From Streptomyces hayashii (lineage in GTDB: Bacteria; Actinomycetota; Actinomycetes; Streptomycetales; Streptomycetaceae): 32,838 nucleotides of DNA. The translations under genes were made by a program, and so were the position numbers. Below, piece by piece: positions 16,411 through 24,413 of this stretch (within the stretch, counting starts at the first letter, position 1; the number at the start of each line of letters is the position of its first letter). Under the pieces are notes generated by a model. The model did not search any database. It had not been told where the DNA came from and worked only from the letters and a program-made list of their open reading frames with translations. The stretch spans positions 1-32,838 of the forward strand of contig NZ_JAHHIU010000155.1 in assembly GCF_024539815.1 (NCBI RefSeq), given 5' to 3'.

Positions 16411-17103
16411 TCAGCCTTCCAGCCAGTCTCCGGGCACCGAGTCGCGCAACCGGTGCAGGGCCTTCTCCGTTCGGGCCCGGGCGTTCAGGCAGAAGCCGTC
16501 CAGCTCGCGGACCAGGACATCAGCGTCGGCGAACCACCGGACGTCGCGCCCCACAGCCGGGAGCTCCCGCAACTGCCCCACCAGACCGACCTCCTCGGCG
16601 TCACCCTCCAGGAAGTCGGTGAACCCGGAGCCGAACAGCACCGTCTCGGACATGACCATATCGATGCAGGCCACCGTCAGACTCGACTCCCAGACTTCCC
16701 ATCGCTCCTGCGACTTGTCGGCGAGATCCGAACGCATCACGGTGCCCGGATCCTCATCGCCCAGGTCCGCCAGCAGGACACCCCAGGAGGCGGCACCCTG
16801 ATTCTCCACCCGGTACACGAGTGCGCCGTCGACCACATGCAACTCGTCGGGCTTGAGCAGTGTGTCGTGATTGTTGGTGAGGTCGGTCCGGCGCCCGAGG
16901 AGCAGGTATGTCTCGCGAAGCGCCGCTGGCAGAACCAGGCCCAGGCGCTGTTCGGCCGCCTCCACCTCAGCCACGCTCCAGCCGTCCCCCGGCTGGAGCG
17001 GCTGCTGCCAGTACGCCGCGAAGTCGGCGACGAACCGCCAGGCGTCCGCACGGTTGTGCAGCGCTTCGGACAGCCGGGTGTGAATGTCGAAGGTCTCGGT
17101 CAT
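16411..17103 (-). CDS. SMI1/KNR4 (SUKH) family protein
   Basis: A 230-aa soluble protein. The SUKH signature occurs at about residues 40-75: GWSVAEVEAAEQRLGLVLPAALRETYLLLGRRTDL. It is followed by LLKPDELHVVDGALVYRVENQGAASWGVLLADL, DDP-type acidic turns and the closing helix LTVACIDMVMSETVLFGSGFTDFL. Known SUKH proteins are often immunity proteins against secreted nuclease or deaminase toxins, but many are orphans like this one; no adjacent toxin gene exists in the window. ATG is the first start of the frame. It is on the same strand as the DUF6882 gene, 82 bp upstream of that start. Confidence 0.88.
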   Translation of the reverse strand: MTETFDIHTRLSEALHNRADAWRFVADFAAYWQQPLQPGDGWSVAEVEAAEQRLGLVLPAALRETYLLLGRRTDLTNNHDTLLKPDELHVVDGALVYRVENQGAASWGVLLADLGDEDPGTVMRSDLADKSQERWEVWESSLTVACIDMVMSETVLFGSGFTDFLEGDAEEVGLVGQLRELPAVGRDVRWFADADVLVRELDGFCLNARARTEKALHRLRDSVPGDWLEG

Positions 17104-17350
17104 GCCCGCACCCTACGGTCGGGCACGGACACCGCCCGTTCGAGGGCGGGACGTCAAATGGCAAGCTCGGCACCCTCGCGGCTTTCGTCGTGGTCACGTG
17201 CACCTTGGTCGGGGCACATGATCAGATGAGGGCCGCCCCCCACGTCCGGCGAATCCCCAGGTGAGCGACTCAGTTCGAGACGCCAATCGAGGCCGGAAGA
17301 TATAGAACAAGCTTGTGCAGGCGACGGCCACTTGCCGACCTGACGATGAT

Positions 17351-18283
17351 TCAGCCCAGCATTTCGCGGATCTCCCGGACGAGGTCGATGGAGGCGTCGA
17401 TCTCCAGTTTGCGGTTGGTGAGGCTCTCGACGTTGATCCCGAAAGGCAGGCCGAGGCGGCGGCAGTACGCGATCAGGGCCCGGGCGTTGAGGAGGCACTG
17501 CTCGTACGACGCGGCCAGGGGGTCGCCGCGGGTGATCTCGGCCTGGAGCCATCGCGGGACCTCGATGCCGAGCCAGGTCATGAACTCCAGGGTCTTCACC
17601 GACCCGCACGGGGCCAGGGTCAGCACCACCGGCTTCGGATCCAGGCCCTGGTCGCGGCAGCCGTGGGTGTAGTCGGAGAGCAGGTTGCGGGTGTGGTCCA
17701 GGTCGTAGCAGACCTGGGAGACGAAGAACTCGCAGCCGGCGTCCTGCTTGTGCAGCATGCGTGCGTGCTCCGTCCCCGAGGCGGCGTGCCGTTCGGCGAT
17801 GACCACGCCGCCCATCCGCGGTGGGAGGGAGAGCCCGGCATGTCGGCGGTAGGCCTCGGGAAGGCTCGTCCGGCCCACCTGGTGCCGAGAGGCCGCGCCG
17901 ACCAGGACGGTCAGCACCCGGTCGCGGTCGGCCTGTGACCACCAGCGGTCCAGCTGGTCGCCGGTGTACTTGCCCACCGCGCGGTAGACGATCACCGGTC
18001 CGGCCCAGTCGGCGAGGTGGCCGTCGAGGAAGTGGGCCGGGTCCATCATCGGCATGAACGGGAACGGTCGCGGGGCCTCGGTCCGGTCGGCCTCGGCGTC
18101 CACGTCGTAGAGGATGAGCCCGTCGACCTGCACCGACCGGAGCCGGGTCAGGGCCGCGGCGGCGACGGCGTCGGCCTGCTCGGGGGTGGTGGTCTGCCGT
18201 GGCGGGGTCAGGCCGAAGAGCAGGACGCCGTCACGGGTGCGGTCCATGAGCTCGGCGGCCGTCACGGTCTCGGGGGAAGGCAT
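17351..18283 (-). CDS. Methylenetetrahydrofolate reductase-family protein
   Basis: A 310-aa TIM-barrel protein resembling MetF. The opening is strand GVLLFGLTPPRQ, with VDGLILYDVDAEADR after the first helices. The most telling segment is GGVVIAERHAASGTEHARMLHKQDAGCEFFVSQVCYDLDHTRNLL, matching the MetF 'lysine, Asp-Ala-Gly, x-F-x-x-(S/T)-Q' core that binds FAD and folate. Later come VVLTLAPCGSVKTLEFMTWLGIEVPRW and GINVESLTN. It is not accompanied by methionine or folate genes, so it is probably a paralogue with another role rather than the housekeeping enzyme. The start ATG has only a weak upstream site. Confidence 0.82.
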   Translation of the reverse strand: MPSPETVTAAELMDRTRDGVLLFGLTPPRQTTTPEQADAVAAAALTRLRSVQVDGLILYDVDAEADRTEAPRPFPFMPMMDPAHFLDGHLADWAGPVIVYRAVGKYTGDQLDRWWSQADRDRVLTVLVGAASRHQVGRTSLPEAYRRHAGLSLPPRMGGVVIAERHAASGTEHARMLHKQDAGCEFFVSQVCYDLDHTRNLLSDYTHGCRDQGLDPKPVVLTLAPCGSVKTLEFMTWLGIEVPRWLQAEITRGDPLAASYEQCLLNARALIAYCRRLGLPFGINVESLTNRKLEIDASIDLVREIREMLG

Positions 18284-18692
18284 TCGTGCATGATGTCATC
18301 CCGCTCAGCTTGTTCTTCGTCTCAAGGCCATCGGCAAGCCCGCAAGATCTTGGTACCGGGCACCGCGCTACGACGTCGACGAGACCGTCAGACGCCCCGA
18401 GACCCAGCAGGCGGACTCCGGCTCCTGCGCGGGGCCGCTGCCGTATTGCGGCGGCCGTGGGTGAGCCCGCCGAGCCCGGCCGGCTCACCCCGGCCCTGGT
18501 CCGCCGAGGGTTTCGAAACCTCCGCTCGCGCCTGCGCCGTCCGGCCCGCGCACCCAAACCCTCAACACCCGGACCAGAAAGACCGCTTGGCGTCAAAAAC
18601 CGCCGTCCCACGACCCGCTATGACGCCGGGAAGACGACCAGACGGCCCGAGAGCATCATCGACACGACAGCCTCAGAGGTGAGAAGACATGC
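18284..18692. other. Gap with an inverted repeat
   Basis: About 410 bp without a credible gene. It holds an inverted repeat with perfect arms GGGTGAGCC (18459-18467) and GGCTCACCC (18482-18490) and a 14-bp spacer. It lies upstream of the MetF-like gene and downstream of the next minus-strand gene, so it may be the terminator of the latter. Confidence 0.45.
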
Positions 18693-19109
18693 TCAGGGCC
18701 CATGCTGGTCCAGGACTCGATCTCGGTATGCACGCCAAGCGTCGAAAGCCGACTGGGCGCAGTCCACGGTGAGGAAGTCTCCCGACCCGGTGTCGAAGGC
18801 CCGTGCTTTCAACGCGTCGGCGACCGCGAGGGCAGCGTGAGCCGCTGCTTCGCTGTCGCCATGGATGAAGAGACCGACTCCGGCGACCGGGGCGTCATCA
18901 GCCTCGTCGACCGGGGTGCTGATGGAGAAGCCGGGAGCCTCGTAGTCGCCCCAACCATTCTCCGAATACTCGATGCCCGGCAACACATCCGCAAGGACAC
19001 CGCGAACGTCGCGGCCCGCGCCCAGGCTCGGTGGCTCCCAGTCTTCGGGGATCTCGTCCATCGCCTCGGCCTCGGGCGGAAACCGCATGATGAATACATC
19101 CCAGCTCAC
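18693..19109 (-). CDS. Conserved hypothetical protein (MSWDVF-type)
   Basis: A 138-aa acidic soluble protein. Its second GTG gives the N-terminus (M)SWDVFIMRFPP, which I remember as the usual opening of a widespread bacterial hypothetical family, followed by IPEDWEPPSLG. The middle has GIEYSENGWGDYEAPGFSISTP and the end a strand-helix pair, VAGVGLFIHGDSEAAAHAALAVADALKARAFDTGSGDFL. No catalytic motif is visible. Such proteins turn up with SMI1/KNR4 genes in accessory regions; whether they act in immunity is not known. Confidence 0.75.
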   Translation of the reverse strand: MSWDVFIMRFPPEAEAMDEIPEDWEPPSLGAGRDVRGVLADVLPGIEYSENGWGDYEAPGFSISTPVDEADDAPVAGVGLFIHGDSEAAAHAALAVADALKARAFDTGSGDFLTVDCAQSAFDAWRAYRDRVLDQHGP

Positions 19110-19464
19110 CCGCACAATGTACGCGCCAGCACTGACACCCAGCCCGGCCCTGAACCGGCCGCCTGGTTAAGAGACAAGCTCAGTGCCTATTCCTGGTCCG
19201 GACATGGAATGTGTCGGGCCCGTCCCGGACGGCTGGGGGCAGAGGGCGAGGTCACGCCCCGCCTCTAGGCTGTTCATCGCCTGACCACCAGCCTCACGGA
19301 GACACAGCGCGAGTGCTCACGGATCCAGCTGGTCATCCCTTCTGCACCAGCACACGCTGACTGTCAAAAGAGGACTGCTGGGACGGCCGTACCTTTGCGA
19401 CTGGGGGCTGGGTGGTGGAACGGAGCAACTCCTGGACCGTGCGGGCCCGGCACAACACAAGGGC
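19110..19464. other. Intergenic region, nothing recognised
   Basis: About 355 bp with lower GC than the surroundings and no ORF, repeat or hairpin that stands out. Composition suggests old, non-coding or decayed sequence. Confidence 0.4.
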
Positions 19465-19899
19465 CTACTGGCTGACCTCGAACTCGCTCATCAGCACATC
19501 GACGACCTGATGCACGGCCACCGCAGACGCAACGACGAACAGGCCGAAAAGGGTGATGGGCGACAGCCAGAGCAGCCTCGCAGGGTCATCCTGCAGCCAG
19601 TGCCGGTTGCCCCACCAGTTCGCGCTGACGTCCATCACCATCACAGCGCTTGCCAACCAGACGCCTTCGCGCCGCACGAGTCCCACCAGTACGACAACCA
19701 ACGGATCAAGGATCGCCAAGCTGACGAAGAACACCTGCAGGGAGACCTCCGGGAACGCCGCGTACGCATGGAAGCCGCCCCGAAGTACATCGAGGAGGTG
19801 GACACAGGCCCCTTCGAGGAAACCGATCAAGTAGACCGCGAGCACCCACCTTGCCCACAGCGGTAGTCCGCTCCATCGCTCCCTCGGTCGAATCCCCAC
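19465..19899 (-). CDS. Small integral membrane protein of unknown function
   Basis: A 144-aa protein with four hydrophobic segments: WARWVLAVYLIGFLEGACVHLL, VSLQVFFVSLAILDPLVVVLVGLV, VWLASAVMVMDVSANWW and LLWLSPITLFGLFVVASAVAVHQVV. Loops are short and the cytoplasmic ones Arg-rich. The GTG start has AGGGTGG four bases upstream. It is divergent from the HEAT-like gene. I recognise the general look of a small actinomycete membrane protein but no named family. Confidence 0.78.
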   Translation of the reverse strand: MGIRPRERWSGLPLWARWVLAVYLIGFLEGACVHLLDVLRGGFHAYAAFPEVSLQVFFVSLAILDPLVVVLVGLVRREGVWLASAVMVMDVSANWWGNRHWLQDDPARLLWLSPITLFGLFVVASAVAVHQVVDVLMSEFEVSQ

Positions 19900-19950
19900 A
19901 CGACCACCCTAAACGCCGGCCAGTCACCCCCAGCCCTTGATCCATGCATC

Positions 19951-19984
19951 CTGCGCTCTGCGCTCTGCGCTCTGCGCTCTGCGC
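19951..19984. repeat. Heptanucleotide tandem repeat (CTGCGCT)
   Basis: Four exact copies of CTGCGCT followed by a six-base partial copy, in the gap between two divergent genes. A period of seven changes the reading frame whenever copy number changes. An open frame from ATG 19944 runs through it into the HEAT-like gene. Confidence 0.95.
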
Positions 19985-20114
19985 AAGAGAGCGACCTGCG
20001 GAAAGACGATGTGACACAGCTCCTCGGCTTGCCGTTCAACGTTCTGCTTCGAACAGGCGGACCTGGGGGTGGCATGATCGGCTCCGGTTCGACTCGGCGG
20101 TGGGGTGGTGTCAC

Positions 20115-21170
20115 GTGGGCGATTGGCGGACTGATCCGACGTTCGCGATGTGCCGGGCGTTGGCGGACGGGGCGGCTCCGTCCTCTTTCGCGGGCGGGCC
20201 GTTCGACGTGCGGGCGGCGGTGGCCGACATCCGCCCCGAGACCAAGGACGGATTTCTGCTCGGCCAAGTCCCCTGGGAGCGCTTCCCGCAGGGGGAACAC
20301 GTCAGGGAGGCCGTTCACCTGCTGCACACCGGCGACTCCCGTCGTTCCGGAGCGGGCGTGGTGAGCGGCATGTGCGCCAACGACATGCGGGCCGCCGCCG
20401 TTCTCGCCGTGCCGTTCCTGATCCGCATCGCCGCCGACATCCGCCACCCCTGTCGTGCCGACGCTCTCGCCGTGGCCGCCTGCCCGGCCCGCGCCCTCCA
20501 CTTCGGCGTCGCCTCCCGCGAGGAACTGCTGCTCCACCGTGCCGCCTTCCAGGACGGCGATCTGTACGACGGCCACGACGGCCACGACGACTACGACGAC
20601 TACGGCGTCGAGGTGACCGGCTACCCAGCCGGCTGGTCGGTCGCCGCTGCCCGGGCCGCGATCACCGCCGACACCGCCCTCCTGCACCCCCTTCTAGGCG
20701 ACCCCGACCCGTCGATACGTATCGACGCCGCCTACACACTGGCCACCGCCGCAGACCCCGACCGCGCCGTCCGTGCCTCGTTCCGTGCGCGGCTCGCCGC
20801 CGAGCAGGATCCGAAAGTCAGCGCCGCCCTGGTCCTGGCCACCGCCGAAGTCACCCGCACCCACCCCCACGCACCGACCACCACCTGGATGCGGGACCAG
20901 TGGCGGGACGAGACACGAGCACCCGAGGTCCGCCTGGCCGCCGCGATCGGCTGGCTCTGCCTCACCGACGAACCCGCCCCCGACGACTTGCGGACCGCCC
21001 TCGACGACCTCGCCACCGACGAACGCGGCCACACCATGGACGACCTGCGCTGGATGGCCAACGCCGGGGGATCCCGCGAGACCGGACTGCAACGCTGCGT
21101 CCGAACGATGCTCCACCCCGACCGGCCCGATCCCGAGGATCGCGACGACCCATGGGCCTCGTTCCGCTGA
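20115..21170 (+). CDS. HEAT-like repeat protein of unknown function
   Basis: A 351-aa soluble protein made mainly of paired helices. The clearest HEAT-like unit is LLHPLLGDPDPSIRIDAAYTLATAADPD, then RARLAAEQDPKVSAALVLATAEVTR and EVRLAAAIGWLCLTDEPAPDDLRTALDDL. The N-terminal part has AVHLLHTGDSRRSGAGVVSGMCANDMRAAAVLAVPFLIRIAAD, and an acidic low-complexity loop (GHDGHDDYDDYG) sits near residue 155. GTG at 20115 gives a sensible N-terminus (M)GDWRTDP with a G-rich site upstream. The same frame continues back to ATG 19944 through the 7-bp repeat. HEAT proteins act as protein-binding scaffolds; no partner is evident. Confidence 0.8.
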   Translation: MGDWRTDPTFAMCRALADGAAPSSFAGGPFDVRAAVADIRPETKDGFLLGQVPWERFPQGEHVREAVHLLHTGDSRRSGAGVVSGMCANDMRAAAVLAVPFLIRIAADIRHPCRADALAVAACPARALHFGVASREELLLHRAAFQDGDLYDGHDGHDDYDDYGVEVTGYPAGWSVAAARAAITADTALLHPLLGDPDPSIRIDAAYTLATAADPDRAVRASFRARLAAEQDPKVSAALVLATAEVTRTHPHAPTTTWMRDQWRDETRAPEVRLAAAIGWLCLTDEPAPDDLRTALDDLATDERGHTMDDLRWMANAGGSRETGLQRCVRTMLHPDRPDPEDRDDPWASFR

Positions 21171-21377
21171 CCGTGAGAACAAGCCACCAGCGCTCAATCT
21201 TCGTTCATGGACTCGGCGAGGCATAAGGAAACTCACTGATGTCTCGGGTTGTCTGCCCGGTCTCGAACGTAGTTCACGCGTGCGTGGGGTTTGCCCGGAT
21301 CAGGGCACGTGGGAACGGCCTTCCGCTGATGCTGTGCTCCGTCGCAGGTAACACCGCTCAGCAGAAAGGCCGCGAAG

Positions 21378-21536
21378 ATGTCTCTGTCACGCGTGGCAGC
21401 CGGGCCGGATGCGATCAGGCAACTGCCATGCGTCCGGGCCGACTTCTCCCACTGCTGGACCGGGCAGGCAGACGCCCTGTTCGAACTGACCGATGCCCTG
21501 CTGTGCGCGGACGGCCCGGTGAGGACGCCGGTCGGA
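21378..21536 (+). pseudogene. Transposase N-terminal fragment (IS701-type)
   Basis: About 53 codons. The segment CVRADFSHCWTGQADALFELTDALLCADGPVRTPVG matches the start of Streptomyces IS701-family transposases, where 'F..CL..R.DALFELTDA.LCADGPVR.LV' opens the protein of roughly 400 aa. After VRTPVG the similarity stops and neither neighbouring frame continues it. The DDE catalytic region is absent, so this is a truncated, non-functional remnant. The rest of 21171-21637 holds no gene; the upstream part may be the left flank of the same element. Confidence 0.75.
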
Positions 21537-21637
21537 CCGGCTGACGGTCGGGACGGCTACCGTCCGCTCCGGGCACGGCCGCCCATCAGGAGGTTCGAGC
21601 CGACGCGGCCCGCCGGCTCGCCGTGGCTCCGGAATGC

Positions 21638-22072
21638 TCAGTCGAGGCAGAATTCGTTGCCTTCGATGTCCTGCATCGAGATGCAGGACTCGTTCTCCTC
21701 GTCGGCGACGAGGACTTGTACACAGGTCGCGCCGAGCGCCATCAGGCGTGCGCATTCGGCCTTGAGCGCGGCCAACCGCTCCTCACCGACGAGTCCGGTG
21801 CCGACCCGCACGTCGAGATGCACCCGGTTCTTGGCGGTCTTGCCCTCCGGGACGCGCTGGAAGAACAGTCGCGGACCCACGCCTGACGGATCGCTGCATG
21901 CGAACCAGGCTCCGCGCTTCTCGGGCGGCAGCGAGCGGTCGTAAGCGTCCCAGGAGTCGAACCCCTTCGGAGGCGACGGTGCGACGTACCCCAGCACCTC
22001 GCACCAGAAGCGAGCGACGCGCTCGGGGTCTGCGCAGTCGAAGGTGACCTGGACCTGCCTGATCGATGTCAT
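21638..22072 (-). CDS. VOC family (glyoxalase-like) protein
   Basis: A 144-aa vicinal-oxygen-chelate fold protein with two beta-alpha-beta modules: IRQVQVTFDCADPERVARFWCEVLGY at the N-terminus and VHLDVRVGTG..., ALGATCVQVLVADEENESCISMQDIEGNEFCLD at the C-terminus. The ending 'M.D.EGNEFCL' is typical of the large actinomycete VOC set often called glyoxalase/bleomycin-resistance-like. The usual metal ligand positions fall near the two His/Glu-bearing strands (VHLD, GNEFCLD). No substrate is assignable. It is probably monocistronic. Confidence 0.92.
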   Translation of the reverse strand: MTSIRQVQVTFDCADPERVARFWCEVLGYVAPSPPKGFDSWDAYDRSLPPEKRGAWFACSDPSGVGPRLFFQRVPEGKTAKNRVHLDVRVGTGLVGEERLAALKAECARLMALGATCVQVLVADEENESCISMQDIEGNEFCLD

Positions 22073-22154
22073 CGGATCACCGTAACAGGGGTGTCGTCCC
22101 GCTCAACTACGCGTGTCGGCGGTCGTGGTGACGGCGGCACGGCTCCGTGACGGG

Positions 22155-22170
22155 GCCGGTGAGAACCGGC
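22155..22170. terminator. Small hairpin downstream of the methyltransferase
   Basis: GCCGGT and ACCGGC arms with a GAGA loop lie about 70 bp past the stop of the minus-strand methyltransferase. The stem is only six base pairs, so this is a weak terminator candidate. Confidence 0.3.
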
Positions 22171-22242
22171 GGCAGATGGCCGCGCGCCGGAACCCGGGCG
22201 ACGTCGAGGGGTGTCGCCCGTAGGCGAAAAGACCGGCAGGCT

Positions 22243-23085
22243 CTACGCTCCGGCTCGCGCCATGAGCAGCGGCTGGAAGAAGCCTGTCTCGTGGGGCATC
22301 CGCCACTCGGGATCCTCGAACCCCGCGCCGGCCGCGAGACCGGTCAGCCGGTCTCGGCCGAGCGCCCAGTAGGTGGTTCGGCGGACCCGGACGCCCCATT
22401 CTCCGTCTGCCGGAGGGCCGTCGTTCGGAGGGCCGTCTGTCAGAGGGCCCTCCGGCGGAGGGCCGTCCTTCGGAAGGCGGCCTGCGGGCAGGAGTTGGAA
22501 GTGCTCCAGGTCGTAGTGTTCGCCGTCGTCGTGCCAGCGCCAGAGCTGGAAGGTGACCGTTCGCTCTCCGCCGACGGCGGGCTGATGGACTTGCGGGGGC
22601 GTCGAAGCGGGACGGTCGCGCAGAAGGTCGTCGTAGGGGCGGGTGCTGATCAGCAGCAGGCCCGCGGGGCGCAGCACGCGGCGCATCTCGGTCAGGGCGG
22701 CGTGGACGTCCTGCTCCGTCAGAAGGTGCGGCAGCGAGTTGTCGGCGCAGACGACCGTGTCGAACCGGCCGTCGGGAAACGGGAGGCAGCGCATGTCGGC
22801 GGCGGCCGTGCGCAGGGACACGCCCCGGAAGGCGGCCTCGCGGGCGGCGCGGGCGACGGCGCGGAAACTGAGGTCGGTCCCGGTCACACGATGCCCTCGC
22901 AGCGCCAGGCCGATGGCCTGCGTGCCGATGCCGCAGGAGCAGTCGAGCACGTCCTGCTGATCCTGGCCGATCAGGTCGGCCAGGGCTGATCCCTGCCGCC
23001 GGATGCCCGCGTCCCAGTCCGCGTAGACCAGGTGGTAGTCGTCGGTCAGTCCGTCGTAGAAGTGCGCCACCGAAGTCCCGGTCAT
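22243..23085 (-). CDS. Class I SAM-dependent methyltransferase with pentapeptide-repeat insertion
   Basis: A 280-aa methyltransferase. VAHFYDGLTDDYHLVYADWDAGIRRQG resembles the entry to glycine/sarcosine-type methyltransferases. Motif I is VLDCSCGIGTQAIGLALRGH, with VTGTDLS as the acidic loop, FDTVVCADNSLPHL as motif II and LRPAGLLLISTRPYDDLL as motif III. Between the core and the C-terminal strand VRVRRTTYWALGRDRL is a Pro/Asp/Gly-rich insertion, (D/E)GPPx repeated four times, encoded by a 15-bp tandem repeat. The start is MTGTSVAHFY; the frame upstream to 23430 has poor coding character. The ribosome-binding site is weak, so a leaderless or short-leader message is possible. The substrate is unknown. 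Confidence 0.88.
   Translation of the reverse strand: MTGTSVAHFYDGLTDDYHLVYADWDAGIRRQGSALADLIGQDQQDVLDCSCGIGTQAIGLALRGHRVTGTDLSFRAVARAAREAAFRGVSLRTAAADMRCLPFPDGRFDTVVCADNSLPHLLTEQDVHAALTEMRRVLRPAGLLLISTRPYDDLLRDRPASTPPQVHQPAVGGERTVTFQLWRWHDDGEHYDLEHFQLLPAGRLPKDGPPPEGPLTDGPPNDGPPADGEWGVRVRRTTYWALGRDRLTGLAAGAGFEDPEWRMPHETGFFQPLLMARAGA
22411..22485. repeat. 15-bp minisatellite inside the methyltransferase gene
   Basis: Five consecutive 15-bp units, the first, second and fourth beginning CGGAGGGCCGTC and the third and fifth diverged. The unit length preserves the frame and encodes the (D/E)GPPx pentapeptides on the minus strand. Confidence 0.85.
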
Positions 23086-23326
23086 GGCCCGAGAGTAGCG
23101 TTGCGGACTCTCCGAGGACGGGCCACTCCCACGATCGTCGGCTCTCAGCGGGTACGCCTTCACCGGCGACCGTGCCGTCGTTGCCGAGTGAGAGGGCGGC
23201 AGGACGTCCGCCGACGGTGTTCGGCGCGAGGCTGGTGCGACGTGGAGTTCGGCCGGCGGTGCCGTCACGGCCGGGTCGTACAGCTGGCCCGGCCGCGTCG
23301 GCCTCCCCGTGCCGCGTGTTCCGGCG

Positions 23327-24196
23327 CTACTTGAGATACGCGGCGAGCGGCAGGCCCTGCCGACGTACGTCTCCGGCGACGAGCCGGGCGATCTGCTGTG
23401 CGCCGTATGTTTCGAAGTGGGTGTGGTCATTGCAGAAGAAGGCGCCGAGAGGTCCCGACCCGTAGTCGCCGTTGTTCGGGCAGAACCGCGAGCTGTTGTA
23501 GAGCGCGACGCTCAGGGTCTGCAGATCGACGACGGGCGATCCGGTGGCGGTTCCCGCGGCGAGGGTCTGGGTGACGAAGCCGCGGTTCTTGGTGGCGGTG
23601 CTGCCGGAACAGGTGATGGCGGCCACCGGGGTCAGGAGGACCGGGTGTGCGCCCCGGGCCAGGGCGGCCTTCGCCATGGTCGTCATCAGCTGCTGGTAGC
23701 GGGCCGTGCCGACGTGCTTGGGGCAGGTCGAGGACGAGTCGTTGATGCCGAACTGGATGAAGAGGTAGTCGCCGGCCTTCATTCCGGTGCTCGCGTTCAG
23801 CATCGCCTGCCAGCGTGCCGAGTAGGCGGAGGAGGTGAGGCGGCACTCGCCGTCCGAACCCTTGGTGCCGCTCACGTTCCCCTCGTACAGCCAGGTCTGG
23901 ATGCTGCGTCCGCTCACGGCCCGGTTCTTGACGGTCACCTCGCTCTTGAACAGCGCGTCGAACTGGCTTCCCCAGCCGACCGGGCAACGGCCGGAGCCGG
24001 GGTCGGCCATGGTGGAGTCGCCGGCCAGCCACACCGTGACCGGCGCGGCCGCCGCTCGCGCCGCGACAGAGGCGGCGGGGCGAGTGGAGCCGGTGCAGCC
24101 TGCCGCGGTGTCGTCGGCTGCCGACGCGCCGCGCACACCGAGACTCGACAGAGCTAAGAGCAGTGCGGCCGTGACGCGTATCCGTGCGTTCTTCAT
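23327..24196 (-). CDS. Secreted SGNH/GDSL esterase (rhamnogalacturonan acetylesterase-like)
   Basis: A 289-aa exported esterase. A signal peptide is evident (MKNARIRVTAALLLALSSLGVRGASA). The SGNH blocks follow: VWLAGDSTMADP with Ser61, a block II Gly in NRAVSGRS, block III FGINDSS with Asn152, and block V DHTHFETYGA with Asp257 and His260. The layout and the GDSTM / DxTHF variants match the rhamnogalacturonan acetylesterase branch, which deacetylates pectin backbones outside the cell. GGGAGGG is four bases before the ATG. Six or more cysteines in the mature part suggest disulfides. Immediately upstream lies the C-terminal stump of a paralogue. Confidence 0.9.
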   Translation of the reverse strand: MKNARIRVTAALLLALSSLGVRGASAADDTAAGCTGSTRPAASVAARAAAAPVTVWLAGDSTMADPGSGRCPVGWGSQFDALFKSEVTVKNRAVSGRSIQTWLYEGNVSGTKGSDGECRLTSSAYSARWQAMLNASTGMKAGDYLFIQFGINDSSSTCPKHVGTARYQQLMTTMAKAALARGAHPVLLTPVAAITCSGSTATKNRGFVTQTLAAGTATGSPVVDLQTLSVALYNSSRFCPNNGDYGSGPLGAFFCNDHTHFETYGAQQIARLVAGDVRRQGLPLAAYLK

Positions 24197-24233
24197 CGGT
24201 CCCTCCCGGGGGACGGGCGCCGCCGCGCGGCGG

Positions 24234-24413
24234 TCAGCGCAGGTATGCGGCCAGCGGCAGGTTCTGTTCGCGGATGCTCTGCAGCAGCAGTCCGCCGATC
24301 CGGGTCGCGCCGTACTGCGAGAAGTGGGTGTCGTCCGTGACGCCGTCGACGGAGGAGCGGAGGAAGAGCCGCGCGAAGGCGGACGGCCCGAGCGGCTCGA
24401 CCAAGGCACGCGT
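24234..24413 (-). pseudogene. C-terminal remnant of a second SGNH/GDSL esterase
   Basis: An uninterrupted 59-codon frame with no usable start. It ends in VTDDTHFSQYGATRIGGLLLQSIREQNLPLAAYLR and a stop. This aligns with the end of the neighbouring intact esterase (HTHFETYGAQQIA..., ending LPLAAYLK) and includes the block V Asp and His. The nucleophile and Asn blocks are missing, and an in-frame stop lies at 24414-24416. It is therefore a truncated paralogue, 38 bp upstream of the intact gene. Confidence 0.8.

Noticed and set aside
17306..17315. 10-bp palindrome ACAAGCTTGT
   Set aside because: Too short and isolated, not positioned at a promoter or an obvious gene end; expected by chance in a window of this size.
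22411..22485. Possible CRISPR-like array suggested by the regular repeats
   Set aside because: Units are contiguous without spacers and lie in frame inside a methyltransferase gene.
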